From: Cryptomeria japonica
Lineage: Eukaryota > Streptophyta > Pinopsida > Cupressales > Cupressaceae
Assembly (NCBI RefSeq): GCF_030272615.1
Contig: NC_081415.1
Span: 372,165,009-372,229,008 of the forward strand
Length of the DNA: 64,000 nucleotides
Reading direction: 5' to 3'
Position 1 is the stretch's first letter, and every line of letters starts with the position of its first letter. Positions 11,226 through 22,197 of this stretch are shown here, piece after piece. The notes under the pieces were generated by a model, which saw nothing but the letters and a program-made list of their open reading frames with translations, was not told the origin of the DNA and made no database searches. The position numbers and the translations under genes were made by a program.

Positions 11226-11555
11226 CAGGGAGAGATCAATTCTCGACTTGACAAAGTCAGATTCAGGGACCCAGGTCACTTTAGAATCAAGTTTCTTTAT
11301 CTATTTGACCAAATGTTCCGTGTATACCTTATGTCTAGTCTTCTTGAAAATGCAGAAATCCAACACTTTCTCAGCCTGAGGCATGGTAGAAGAAGGTAAG
11401 GGCAGATTGGCAAGTGCCTATTGAACATCTGAAACTCGCGCATCCTCCTTAGGAAGTTTCCCCTTGTAGGCAACCAAATCTGCAACATTGAAAATTGGAG
11501 ACAAAGCAATATCAGATGGCAAATCGATCTTATAGACATTAGAGCCATACTTGGC
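11226..11555 (-). pseudogene. Element D integrase C-terminus with chromodomain-like segment
   Basis: Reading downstream of the integrase core, the - strand gives YKIDLPSDI and FNVADLVAYKG. Then comes AEKVLDFCIFKKTRHKVYTE followed by HLVK*IKKL and VTWVPESDF at about 11240-11360. Spacing of the aromatic residues, YxEHLVK(W) and TW fits a chromodomain, with the key Trp after LVK replaced by a stop. In chromoviruses this domain targets integration to marked heterochromatin. Confidence 0.65.
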
Positions 11556-12474
11556 TCAAATTTTACACGGGCCTAGTCTCCTCATTTGTAGTTTGCTGGG
11601 AATCCCTTTCTGAAGTTGATTCTTGTTTAAATGTACCATCACTAAATCTCCAATAGAAAATCGCACATCTGTTCGTGTGGCATCAACACTGGCTTTAACC
11701 TTTTGTGAATAATCTTGGAGAGCTCGTCTGACTTGGTCATGAACCTCCTTCATAGATTGAGCAACATCATCAGCTTGACCACTTTTGTACATCAGATCAC
11801 CAAGATCCCATAATTCTATAACACCTCGTGGGTCCATACCATAAACTATCTCAAAAGGACTCTTCCCATTTGACCTGTTGACACTGTCATTGTAGACAAA
11901 CTCTGCCTGGTGAAGAACTTGATCCCAACTTTGTCTATGTTCTTTCATCAAACACCTTAAAAGGTTTCCAACTGTCCTATTTACCACCTCTGTTTGACCA
12001 TCTGTTTGGAGATGATAGGCTGAACCAAAAGACAAATTAGTTCCCAGTTTTCCAAAGAGTTTTCCAAAAATGTCCAAGGAATTTGACATCTCTATCTGAA
12101 ACAATACTAACCGGCAATCCATGGATTTTTATAACCTCTTTGAAAAACAAGTGTGCAACATGACTAGCATCATGAGTAGTTTTGCAAGGAAAAAAATGTA
12201 CCATCTTACTAAATCTGTCAACAACAACAAAAATTCTATCACAGCCAAGCTTCATTTTAGGTAATCCAACCATAAAATCCATATTGACACATTCCCATGG
12301 CCTGGTAGGAATAGGTAATGGCTGATAAAGTCCAGCATTAGTAGTTGTACCTTTAGCTATCTGACAAACCATACATTGCTCAACATACCTTCTGATATCC
12401 CTCTTCATTTTGGGCCAATAGTTAAACCGTTGAACAAGTTCCAATGTCTTATTAAGACCAAAATGACCACTCAA
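11556..12474 (-). pseudogene. pol: Element D integrase
   Basis: The zinc-binding HHCC region starts at SGHFGLNKTLELV and continues with the Cys pair in YVEQCMVCQIAKG (about 12355-12385). The core follows: NMDFMVGLPK (first Asp), IVVDRFSKMVHF in slightly altered form, and a second Asp at SDRDVKFLGHFWK. A one-base frameshift lies near 12040-12120. Then come QTDGQTEVVNRTVGN, with the catalytic Glu, and SPFEIVYG. The GDLVMVHL motif near 11660 marks the C-terminal barrel. The enzyme would insert cDNA into the genome; the shift makes it defective. Confidence 0.9.
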
Positions 12475-12699
12475 ACATCTATTGTGGTTTTCTTAGATTA
12501 TATTTTCCCTCATCGATCCTTTGGGAACACATAATTGTCCACCTTTAAACAAAAAACCATTCTGCAAAGTAAAGTCAGCATATTCACTATGAAAGTGATT
12601 CTAAAATTCTTGACAAACCTTGTAAATGGCTGCAAAATCTTCATCATTGGGGTACAAATCTTTGAAGTAATCAACTCCAATACTCTGAATCTCCACTTC

Positions 12700-13215
12700 T
12701 TGTACTGTTAGTAGCCTTCTACTCAAAGCATCTGCTACTTTATTACACTATCCTTTCTTATGCTTAATAGAAAAAGTATATGACTACAAATACTCAACCC
12801 ATTTAACATACCTATGACTCAACTTATCTTGTGAATTCAGAAAACTCAAAGCCTGATTATCTGTATAAACAACAAACTCTTTAGGTAAAAAGTAGTGCCT
12901 CCACTTCCTAAGAGCTTAGACAAGAGCATACAACTCAAGATCATAGGATGAATACTTCTTCTTGGCATCATTGAGCTTCTCACTAAAAAAAGCTATGGGT
13001 TTGTTCTCTTGACTTAAAATAGCACCAACTGCTATATTACTTGCATCACATTCAATTGTGAACAACTCATCAAAACTAGGAAGAATGAGTACTTGTTGTG
13101 TAGCTACCTTTTGTTTCAAAAGTTCAAACCCTTTGTTAGCTACATTGGTCCATTGAAACTTATTCTTAGCTCCTCCTTTAATGGTATCTAGCATGGGTGC
13201 ACAAATCTCACTGAA
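12700..13215 (-). pseudogene. pol: Element D RNase H domain
   Basis: It starts FELLKQKVATQQVLILPSFD. Then FTIECDASNIAVGAILSQ supplies the first catalytic Asp, followed by KPIAFFSEKLN and YSSYDLELYALV, where the Glu is present. After a stop (CAG or TGG to TAG) it continues ALRKWRHYFL, VVYTDNQALSFL with another catalytic Asp, and CNKVADALSRR near 12725. The layout is a normal gypsy RNase H. Confidence 0.85.
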
Positions 13216-13219
13216 CCCT

Positions 13220-13910
13220 CTGATAAACTTCCTATAGCACTATGCCAAACCATGAAAACTTCTTACTGCACTCACTGTCTTTGGTGTTGGCCAATTTGTG
13301 ATGGCTTCCACCTTTGATGTGTCCATCTTCAAATCTCCTCCTAAAACTACGAATCCAAGAAAGACAAGTTCCTTCTTCATAAACTCACACTTCTCCAAGT
13401 TTATTATTAGTTGCTCATCATACAATTTTTGCAATACAATACTAAGATGCTCTAGATGTTCCTCTTTAATTCTACTGAAAATCAAGATGTCATCTAAGTA
13501 TACAACAACAAATTTACCAATAAAATCTTTAAGCACTTCATTCATGAGTCTCATGAATGTACTGGGAGCATTACTAAGACCGAATGGCATAACAAGCCAC
13601 TCATAAAGTCCTTCATTGGTTTTGAAGGTTGTTTTCCATTCATCACCTTCTTTTATTCTGATCTAGTGTTATCCACTCTTGAGATCAATCTTAGTGAAAT
13701 ACTTCGCACCTTCCAAGCAATCCATCAAGTCTTCAATTCTTGGGATAGGAAATCTGTACTGGATAGTGATTCTATTTATGGATCTTGAATCTATGCATAG
13801 CCTCCATGTTCCTCCTTTCTTGGGTGCTAACACTGAAGGTACGACACAAGGACTTATACTCTTCTTTATCAATCCTTGGTCCAACAATTCTTGGACTTTT
13901 CTAGTCACTT
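13220..13910 (-). pseudogene. pol: Element D reverse transcriptase
   Basis: Motifs in order are VQELLDQGLIKKS, SPCVVPSVLAPKKGG, WRLCIDSRSINRITI, FPIPRIEDLMDCL, FTKIDLKSG(Y) with the first catalytic Asp, [20 protein letters not shown], and [11 protein letters not shown] with the paired Asp at about 13490-13510. LVFLGFVV and then the thumb motif AITNWPTP follow. Stops after LKSG and before CYRKFIRGF break the frame; otherwise it is complete. Confidence 0.93.
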
Positions 13911-13917
13911 CCTTGTT

Positions 13918-15117
13918 CTATTTGGGAGTCATCTTATAGGCTGTTTTGTTGGGTAATGATGCTCTAGGAATAAAATTAATCTGATGGTTGATGGTTCTAA
14001 TAGGAGGTAGGGTTGTCGGTGCTCCATCACTTATAATTTCTTTGAATTGGTTTAGTACGTGCTGCACTTCATGAGGTATTGGAACCTTCTTTTCTTGCTT
14101 TGCTTCCTTTAGTTTCACTATAAGAGAAAATCCTACTCCTTCTCCTTCCTTGAGAGTGTTAATGAACTCTTTTTCACTCACCAATGACACATTTGGGCCT
14201 TTAGTTTTCCTGCTCTCTCCTTCTTCAATTAGGGACTGAATGTTGTATGTAACTCCATCCTTTTGAAAATAATAAGAGTTCTCCTCTCCGTTGTGAATGG
14301 CCTTTCTATCAAACTACCATAGTCTACCCAGAAGTAGATGGCAAGCATCCATAGGCAGGATGTCACACAAGACTTTATCCTTATAACTACCTATATTGAA
14401 CTCAACCCATGTTTGTTCATTCACTACCACATGCTGCTCCTTGTTGAGCCAAGTAACCCTATATGGATTACTATGTGGAATTCTTTTCAACTTTAGTTTA
14501 CTTACTGCTTCCTCTGACATAATGTTGTTAGTAGACCCTGAGTCTATCACCACTCTACAAACCTTACCAAGGACCTTGCATTTGATTCTAAACAAATCTC
14601 TTCTTTGAGTTGGTTCTTCGTGTGGCTCCTTAATCAAAGCTCTTCTCATCATTAGATTTTCTCCATCTTCAGGAGCTAAGCTCACATCTTGTGTCTTGTT
14701 GTTTTCTACATCCTCTTGTGCATATGTCACTCTTCTTTCACTCCCTTGAGATGAAGAGGATTTCTCTAGACATCTATAGGCAAGGTGACCCAACTTTTGA
14801 CAATTGTAACACTTCATGGTGGAGAAGTAGGACCCTCTTCCCAGTCCACTAGATCTACCTCTTCCTGGGTTGCTAGATGATCCCCTTCCTCTATAGCTAT
14901 TCTTGCTATGTGAATCCTCACTTTTCTCTATAAGTTTGGACTCTCCTTGGGACCTTTGATCTATTCCTCTTCCACCAAAGCTACCTCTTTGGCCTCTACC
15001 ATATTTTCCGCTGCCTCTTCCTCTATTCCTTTGTTCTTGCTTCTTTTTGCTCTTTTCCTCCACCTTTAGTGCCAACTGATAGCACTTATTCATGGTATTA
15101 GGGCTTAACAAACTCAA
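13918..15117 (-). pseudogene. Element D zinc knuckle, protease and protease-RT linker
   Basis: An Arg/Gly/Ser-rich nucleic-acid-binding stretch (RGRGSGKYGRGQRGSFGGRG) leads to the CCHC knuckle CYNCQKLGHLAYRC at about 14775-14816. The aspartic protease follows, with CRVVIDSGSTNNIMSEE (active site DSG, about 14520-14570) and LLLGRLW near 14315. The 13918-14190 frame is the linker before RT, with the TLPPIRTINHQINFIPRASL string usual before gypsy reverse transcriptases. Confidence 0.88.
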
Positions 15118-15132
15118 ATCCTCTTGAATATT

Positions 15133-15836
15133 CTATCTCAAGCTATTCAAGTATCTGGCTACCTTGATGCTCTCATCCTCTGCCACCTTGGATCTCACAC
15201 ACAACTTTTGAAATTCCTCTGTGTAGCTGCTCACATCCAAGTCTCTTTGTCTAAGATTTTGTCTCTTTTTGTGTAATTGGATCTCATAATCTTCAGGAAT
15301 ATAGGCTTCCCTCACCTTGGCTACCATTCCTACCCAACTGGCTATTTGGTTCTTACCCTCTTTTTGCCTTTCTTCTTGGATAAATTTCCACCAAGTCAAG
15401 GCTTCTCCTCTCAATCTAGACTTAGCTACCTTCACCTTTTGGGCTTCACTAACTCCATCACACTCAAAGTGATTCTCCAATCCTTCAATCCATTCCATTA
15501 CTATTCAGGCTCCATTTTTCCATAGAAAAGTGGCACTCCTTTCAAGGATTTTCCTCCTAAGGCTTTAATGGCTTTTAGGAAAGGTTCTTCTGGTATAATA
15601 GGGTCTAGGGCAGGTATCCTATCCTCTTCTACTGATTCTTTTCCCTTCCCTTCATTGACTTGGATTGCTACTTTCTTAATTTTATCCTCAATGATTTCTA
15701 GTTTGCTCTCCAGTTGCATTAATATTTCTCTCAAGAGTCTATTGTCTTCCTCCTTGTCTTCTACCTTCTTAGCTAGCTCTACATTGGTCACCATTCTGGA
15801 ACTATTTTCTCCCATTGACTCAGTGTCTGACATCAA
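15133..15836 (-). pseudogene. gag: Element D gag capsid region
   Basis: Two adjoining frames give a Glu/Lys-rich N-terminal coil (KVEDKEEDNRLLREILMQLE) and the Ty3/gypsy capsid pattern: VPLFYGKMEPE, then WIEGLENHFECDGV, KSRLRGEALTWWKFI, and YEIQLHKKRQNLRQR...FQKLCVRS. The likely start is the Met near 15836, 40 bases from the LTR end. A stop at about 15500 and one before SSYRYLNSLR... interrupt it. Confidence 0.88.
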
Positions 15837-15876
15837 CTACTTTCTTCCCAAGTCTAAACTTGCTCTGATACCAATA

Positions 15877-17385
15877 TGATAGGGAGGCTACCTATCTTAC
15901 CATCAATTAGGCTTCTTTAATGGTTTGTTTCTATCCCTTCTCAGGTTTATGTCTACCTCACCATACTTATCAAGGCTTCCCTACCATTTGTTTGCTTATC
16001 TCACTTTTCTCAAGCTCACCAAGTAAGCTTTCTCACTAAAACCTTGCAGGGATGCAGGACACACACACATATTCCCTCATTGTAACACCACCCATCATGT
16101 TTGGTTTAGCAAACTTTTCTCTATTAGATTCATAATGTCACGGTTTCAGGCTTGTAGCCTTCTGGAACTTCTTCCAGTTCTCAACAGATTCCTTCCCTGC
16201 AAGATATCTTCATTACATTACTGAAACCTAGCCGAACTACTTCCAAGCTCACCTAGGCTGAGTATGTAGAAACGATGATTGCCATTTCCTAGTTTCCTCC
16301 TACTGCTATTTTACTTATACTATACATTTTTTGCTCTTCCTGAAGCACTGCAATGGCCGTGTGGATCCCACGATGGAGTTTCAAGACAGAGCCATATTTA
16401 CAATATGGATTCAAACAAAGAACGAACAAGAAAAAGGAAACTCTAGCTACAGAACTATAATGAAAAATTTAGCAAAACAAAACAAAACAGTATTCAGCAA
16501 TCGGGACCATAAAACAAACTTGTATGTCTTTCTTTTGTTTTTCCAAAATGATCCAACCCCTTACAATTTATCTTTTCAAACTTTTATAGCTCATCCATCT
16601 GTCATGGAAACAAAAACAGTTACAAAACAAAAGGAAAACAATTCCATATCGGGTCATCGACATAGCCTTAGAACCTGGCTTCCATTGCCCGTTGGCGACT
16701 TGCAAAAATCTGCACCTTTCCATCGGATGATCGGGGTAACCAAAACACACCTACACCAATACCTGATAACCGGCTCCTCTATTGGCTCTTTTTCCATTGG
16801 CCTTCGGAGTAACATCAAATCCTAGTTCTCGATGGCTGATGGCGACTTGTTGTGTTTTGCACTTCCTATCGGGCTTCGGCGTAACATCAACTTCTATTTT
16901 CTGATGGCCAATGGTGACTTATCGCACTCCGCATTTCCTATTGGGCTTCGGCATAACACAGAAGCATTCCTCCTGATGGCCGATGAACCTCCTTCGGTTA
17001 TGCACTTTCTATCGGGTTTCGGTGTAGGTGAGAACCTTGCCTACTGATAACTGATACCACCCGGTCCGTGCCTATGCCTTCCCATCAAGGCATCGGGGTA
17101 GCGTAAAACTACTCTATCCGATACTCGATGACTATCTTCGAGGCACTCTGTTCTGCATCCTAACTCATCGAGTCATCAAGGTAGCATAATCCTGCTCCTT
17201 CCGATACTTGATAACTCGCTCTGAACTTTGGTGACCGCTTCAGGATAAGTCCTGCCGATCGGGGTAGGTCTTACCGATAGGCAAAATTTCAAAAACTGTA
17301 ATAAAAAAGGACTTAGATCCAGTCCATAGTATGTACATGCCAAAATTGGTTAAGGGCATTTCAACCCTTAGGTGCTCCTACACCA
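15877..17385 (-). repeat. 5' LTR of element D
   Basis: 1509 bp, partner of 9672-11183, followed on the right by CATTC (17386-17390). On the - strand the LTR end TATCA at 15877-15881 is next to the primer site TGGTATCAGAGC. It contains the same GGGCTTCGGCGTAACA-type repeats as the partner. Open frames within it are not genes. Confidence 0.9.
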
Positions 17386-17390
17386 CATTC

Positions 17391-17666
17391 CCAGTTAGCT
17401 TTATCGGTATGCTATTTTGGTGACTTGGTCAGTTGATTTTGGGTCCAGCGTATGGAATCAGTTTCTTTCATGCTGAAGGTGTTTCTTGATTATCTCCTGA
17501 TCATTTCGTGACTTTACATTGGATGGTGTGCTATTATGGTGGTCCTATTTGGATCCGGTTAAACTTTCACTGAGGATTTCTACCGGTTAGTGAAACATGT
17601 TGGATTTTGGTCTTAGTGAAATCCCTAATGGATATAATTGTTTGGTTACTTGAGTTAGGTCCATGT
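17391..17666 (+). repeat. Element C 5' LTR, piece 2 of 3
   Basis: CCAGTTAGCTTTATCGG onward matches 45936-46205 of C's 3' LTR. It ends CATGT (17662-17666), the left TSD of element E; the partner CATGC is at 40431-40435, and C's 3' LTR reads CATGC at the uninserted site. Confidence 0.85.
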
Positions 17667-18790
17667 TGTGTGTGTGAAAAAGTGAACCTGTGGTTGCAAG
17701 CACAACACTTCAATTAAGTCATTATATGCATGGTTAGTAATCAATAAGCAATAAGAAATAAACCATAGCAAAGCGACTAATTGCCTTCTAAAAGATGCAA
17801 CTATAAGATTGCTCTCAGATTTTTATAAGCAATACCAGTGACTAGACTACACCAAGATGAAGGATTTAATCTATATGATATTAAGCTATATGGATGCAAG
17901 ATGGATGAGTAATTCAAGCAAATTCAAGCAACTACGCATGCAAGCAATAATGAATGTAAAATGGATGCAAGTAATCTAAAAAAGCACAATGATTTCAATG
18001 ACTCCAGAGCAAAATTAGCATGATAATAATTTCCAAGCGTGTTCTCAAAAATCTCTGGGGTGAATTGGAATGAGAGCTGAAGACTGAATTTATAGAGAAT
18101 TTCAAAAAGCTCAATTTAGGATTAATTGAAAAATAATTGAGAAATCAGGTTGAGTTAACCTTGAGATAGATTCCAATTATAAGTTTAATTGAAATGCATT
18201 CAAATTAGAAGTCCAAGTTGCATTGGAAAATAATAATAAATTAATTCCATGCACATCTGATAAAAATAGATAATTCTTCAATTTAATCAAGAAAAGAGTT
18301 TTCTTAATGCAACTAAACTTCTTTTTCTGAAAAGCTTTGAGTTCCAATTTTAGAGAATAATTCAACAATTCAATTAAATCACTTTTCTGATTTCAAGTTC
18401 TAAATTTAGAAAAAGAAATAATATCTCAAGTTTGATTTCTCTCTCTCTTCAATTCTTTTTTTTTTTACTTTTGTTTTGTTTCAATTCAACTCTTTGTAAT
18501 AAATTAATCCTTTCGCATGATTGAATGGCAAATTTATTAATTAATTAAATATGCAAAGATATTTAATAAATTAAAATGGGATAATTAATCAAAATGATTA
18601 TTCTTGAAATAATTCAATTAATTAAATAAATATTTAATTAATATTGAGTGGTTGATTTGCCATGTGATTTTTGATGATTAAGGAATTAATAATGTGCTCA
18701 AGATTGATTTAATTGCCTTTGGTTAGGACCTTGGTGATGTTGTCGAGATTAGGGGCCCATGGTTTAGATGACCAATTTTAGGGTATTACA
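17667..18790 (-). repeat. 3' LTR of element E
   Basis: 1124 bp, nearly identical to 39306-40430. Most differences are transitions and one is a poly-T length change. The small - strand frame at 18177-18368 recurs in the partner at 39816-40007 only because the LTRs are duplicates. Confidence 0.95.
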
Positions 18791-19890
18791 TTGGCCCCTC
18801 TTTGAATTAATGTGCGAGCAGCGCTTTGATTCAAAGAATGTGTGATGTCCAGGAGATGCCAATTCTGAACTTGATTGATATGAACTAGATAAAAAGTGAG
18901 GTGTTAGATTGATTCGAAGCGACAAAGCTAAATGAGGTCTGATTAAAGTGATACCGATCCCAAACTTGATTGAACTGAGGAACGATAGAAAACAAAGATA
19001 CTGAACTTGAACTTGATTGATCAAGAAGCGGATCTTACTGATCTAGAACTTGATTGATCTTAGATACACTGAATAATGATAAAAATCGATCTTGAACTTG
19101 ATTGATCAAGACACGATGAGTGAAGAATAAACCATCCAGCTTGATCAAGAAATGAATACTGAACACCTACTTAGATTTAGAATGACCAGTGAAACTCTTT
19201 AAACTTTTGATTGAGTTTAAATGAATAATCAGTTTGATTTGAAGTGAAGAAACTGATTAATGTTAAGAGATTAATTCAGATGAAAGACAAATATCAGCTT
19301 GATTTGAAGTGATGAAACTGATATGCCCCTAGCGATTGATTGATTCAGATGATCGAGAGATTTCAACTTGATGTGAAGTGATGAAGTTGAGATGCCCCTT
19401 AACGATAAGGATTTTAATTAGAAAGATTTTGCTCGACTTTTGATGAAGATTTGAAAAAAAATTCTTGACTTGTGAGATGCGAAGTCATAAGGTCATGAGT
19501 ATGCCCCCTCAGGAGCAAAATCGAAAGATAGTGAGGGTAGTTGATTATAGGCAATTGTTTGGCGAAAATAAGTGATTTAAGCACAAATTGATTTTGAGGA
19601 TTTTTCTGAAGATTTGGCAATGATTGATGAGAAATTGAGCATAGAGTTGATAGGTAGAATTGAAATGTGGATGTGTAGAATTGAAATTGAATTAAGATTC
19701 AGTGTTGAAATTGAGCGCAATTTGAAGAAAGAATGAGCATTAATGAAAAAAAGCGCTAAGTAGTCAAAATTGTGAAATGGACTAGCAAGACGATCTCGAA
19801 GTTCGATTTCGATCCTGAAAATGGAATCAGAGTAGGCACATTAGCCAAGGGTACAATTTTCATGTCCATCGGAGCAAGTTGAAAAATTAG
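18791..19890. repeat. E subterminal region: polypurine tract and degenerate GAACTTGATTGATC repeats
   Basis: Next to the LTR is TTGGCCCCTCTTTGAATT, the complement of E's polypurine tract. From about 18868 to 19110 the words AACTTGATTGA and CTTGATTGATC recur at least six times, and from about 19210 to 19400 a second word, TTGATTTGAAGTGA, recurs three times. It is non-coding on both strands and lies upstream of the + strand gene's TATA box, so it could be its promoter region. Confidence 0.6.
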
Positions 19891-19893
19891 GTT

Positions 19894-19903
19894 TTAGGCT
19901 ATA
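19894..19903 (+). promoter_or_regulatory. TATA box for the opposite-strand gene of E
   Basis: GCTATATATAGG at about 19892-19903 lies roughly 80 bases before the ATG at 19981, a normal plant spacing for TATA, transcription start and a short leader. It is the only strong TATA match near the gene start. Confidence 0.5.
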
Positions 19904-20055
19904 TATAGGACAAAAGTGTCATTTTCAATTCATTTTAACCTTCCAAGTTTGAAAATTCAAAAAACCTTCTGCAAAGAAAAATGGTGTTCCCTACTCGTCA
20001 GCATCGATTTGAGCGGCAGAGATGACATAATCGACCCCGAAACTATGAGCCAGTG

Positions 20056-20518
20056 GTAAGTGATCAATCTTTAGCCTCTGTATGTTTCCAAATTTGATTT
20101 TTTTTGTGTATTTTTCACGTTTTTGATGGGTTTGAAGTTGGGTTTCTCAGTTTATCGTGTGAGACAGGATCCTGTCTCGTACGAGAAACTAGCAAATTGT
20201 GTTTTATCATTTCAACCCATTAGAATTGTCGTATGAGAGCAACCCTTGTGTCGTACGATAGGACGGTTAAAAGACCATTTTGTCGTGCGGTGTATAAAAA
20301 TTTGTCGTTTGAGGCTGTTTTCTCGTACGATAGCCATTTCTGACTCGTACGAGATTCTGTTTAACTGTGTTTTGTCGTTCGAAAAATAGTGACAATTTTT
20401 GAAAGTGTAAACATGAAATTTTGGTTTTGTATTTAACTTATTTGGATTTGCGTGATGTTTAACTTCTCTTTCAGGCTAATTTGGAATGTTTTCTGATGTT
20501 CATTGTTGGGTTTTGTAG
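20056..20518 (+). other. Predicted intron of the PMD gene, holding a TCGTACGA cluster
   Basis: The boundaries GTAAGT and TTTTGTAG keep exons 1 and 2 in one frame. At about 20155-20360 the intron contains several TCGTACGA palindromes and one-base variants (for example CTCGTACGAGA, TGTCGTACGATA, ACTCGTACGAGA). An alternative acceptor TTTCAG at about 20473 is possible. Confidence 0.6.
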
Positions 20519-21327
20519 GTTTCTTTACCTCCTATTCTCTTCAGATGTGTATATCCACCCATGATGGCTTTAGTTCAGGATTTGTCTAAGTTTGAGCAGG
20601 CTCATGTTGATTTATGCGGCTTGGCTCATTTGATGAGGTTACCTGATATCCGTGTGAACCACAGGATGCTCACGACGTTAGTAGAATGATTTCATTCAGA
20701 GCATAATACCTTTCATTTGCTGGTTGGGGAGTTGACCATCACTCCTAAGGATATGTATAGGATTCTTCGTATCCCTTTTGCTGGGGATAAGGTGGACTAT
20801 GATACCGCATTGTTACCTGGACTGCAGGCACTGAGGAATGTATTCAGGGATCCAGATATCTTGACTCGTTCTATGAGTTGGGATATACTGATGAGTAGGT
20901 ACAGTGAGGAGTATCCGCTGGCATGTGTCTTAGCAAGGTTTATTGGGTGCTTTTTGATGCTAGACCGAGGGCAGCAGGGTTTCTAGAGCGGATGGGGTCA
21001 GATGCTTGAGCGATTGATAGAGTCCCCTCAGAGACTTAGCTGGGGTTCTTGCTTACTGGCCCACATGTATTGAGAGATGCATGAGATTGTTTATAGAGAG
21101 GGGTGGAACATGGCTATTGGGGTGTACATTTTGTAGGTGTGGGCTTGGGAGCACCTTCCCGTGTGTCAGCCGATAGTGACAGACAGCAGGGAGCCAAGAC
21201 AACTGATCATTTATAGATATGCTAGATATATCACGCAGCCCCATCTGGGCCAGATAGACTACTGGAGACGATAGCTCGATGACTTGATAGCTATCTTATG
21301 GCGACCATATAGAGGGTTAGAGCTATG

Positions 21328-22197
21328 GGATGACTGGCAAGCAGTGCGCAGAGATCTATTTGTCACACACCCACTGATTGGGAGATCGCAGACTATTGTG
21401 GAGCGATTTGTCGTTTCACGAGTGATGAGGTAGTATGGCCGGCCTTAGGGGATCTCACAGGAGTTTACAACATATGCTAGGTATGTGGATGAGGAGAGGC
21501 AGGGTTGGGCACCTAGGCTATCTTATGCCTTGGCTATGCAAGAGCTGACAGGTTTACCCCGCCTGAGGTGGGATTACCTGGAGGATATAGCAGATGCGGG
21601 GGTATTGCCCCAGTACAGGGATTATTTTGTAGCAGCATCCATTCCCTTGGTTTATGGATCCTAGAGAGCATGCTCCTCATATCAAGGATGTGGAGGATGA
21701 TGCCCCCACACCGGTATAGGGACAGGCACAGAGACAAGGTCATAGGCAGGGACAGGGCCATAGGATGACTGGAGAGTAGTGCGCAGAGATCTTTTTGTCA
21801 CACGCCCACTAATTGGGAGATCACAGACTATTGTGGAGTGATTCATCATTTCACAAGTGATGAGGTAATATGGCTGGCCTCAGGGGATCTCACAGGAGTT
21901 TACAACATATGCTAGGTATGCGGATGAGGAGAGGCAGGGTTGGGCACCTAGGCTATCTTATGCCTTGGCTATGCAAGAGCTGACAGGTTTACCCCGCCTG
22001 AGGTGGGATTACCTAGAGGATATAGCAGATGCGGGGGTATTGCCCCAGTACAGGGATTATTTGCAGCAACATCCATTCCCTTGGTTTATGGATCCTGGAG
22101 AGCATGCTCCTCATATCGAGGATGTGGAGGATGATGCCCCCACACTGGCACAAGGACAGGCACAGAGACAGGGTCATAGGCAGGGACAGGTCCAGAG
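21328..22197 (+). repeat. 435-bp tandem duplication within the PMD gene
   Basis: GGATGACTGG at 21328 and 21763 start two copies that stay collinear to GGGACAGG at 21749 and 22183. The offset changes from 435 to 434 because copy 1 has one extra T near 21627. The copies differ at scattered positions, so the duplication is not recent, and the frame entering both copies is the same. Confidence 0.85.

Larger units (their letters stand above)
9672..17385 (-). mobile_element. Element D: Ty3/gypsy chromovirus on - strand
   Basis: LTRs are at 9672-11183 (3') and 15877-17385 (5'). In + orientation they begin TGATA(C/G)GGAGGCTACC and end GCTCCTACACCA. The total of 7.7 kb is a usual chromovirus size. 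On the - strand the order is gag, zinc knuckle, protease, RT, RNase H, integrase and a C-terminal chromodomain-like segment. The - strand primer site TGGTATCAGAGCAAG is at about 15860-15874. The decayed TSD is TGTTC/CATTC, where the uninserted sequence in C's 3' LTR reads CATTC. Confidence 0.9.

Noticed and set aside
18177-18368. 63-codon frame repeated nearly identically at 39816-40007, considered as a conserved small protein
   Set aside because: Both lie in E's duplicated LTRs, so the identity reflects recent LTR duplication and not selection.
20155-20395. Regular short palindromes considered as a CRISPR-like array
   Set aside because: Spacing is irregular, the word is only 8 bp, there is no leader or cas gene, and the context is a plant retrotransposon.
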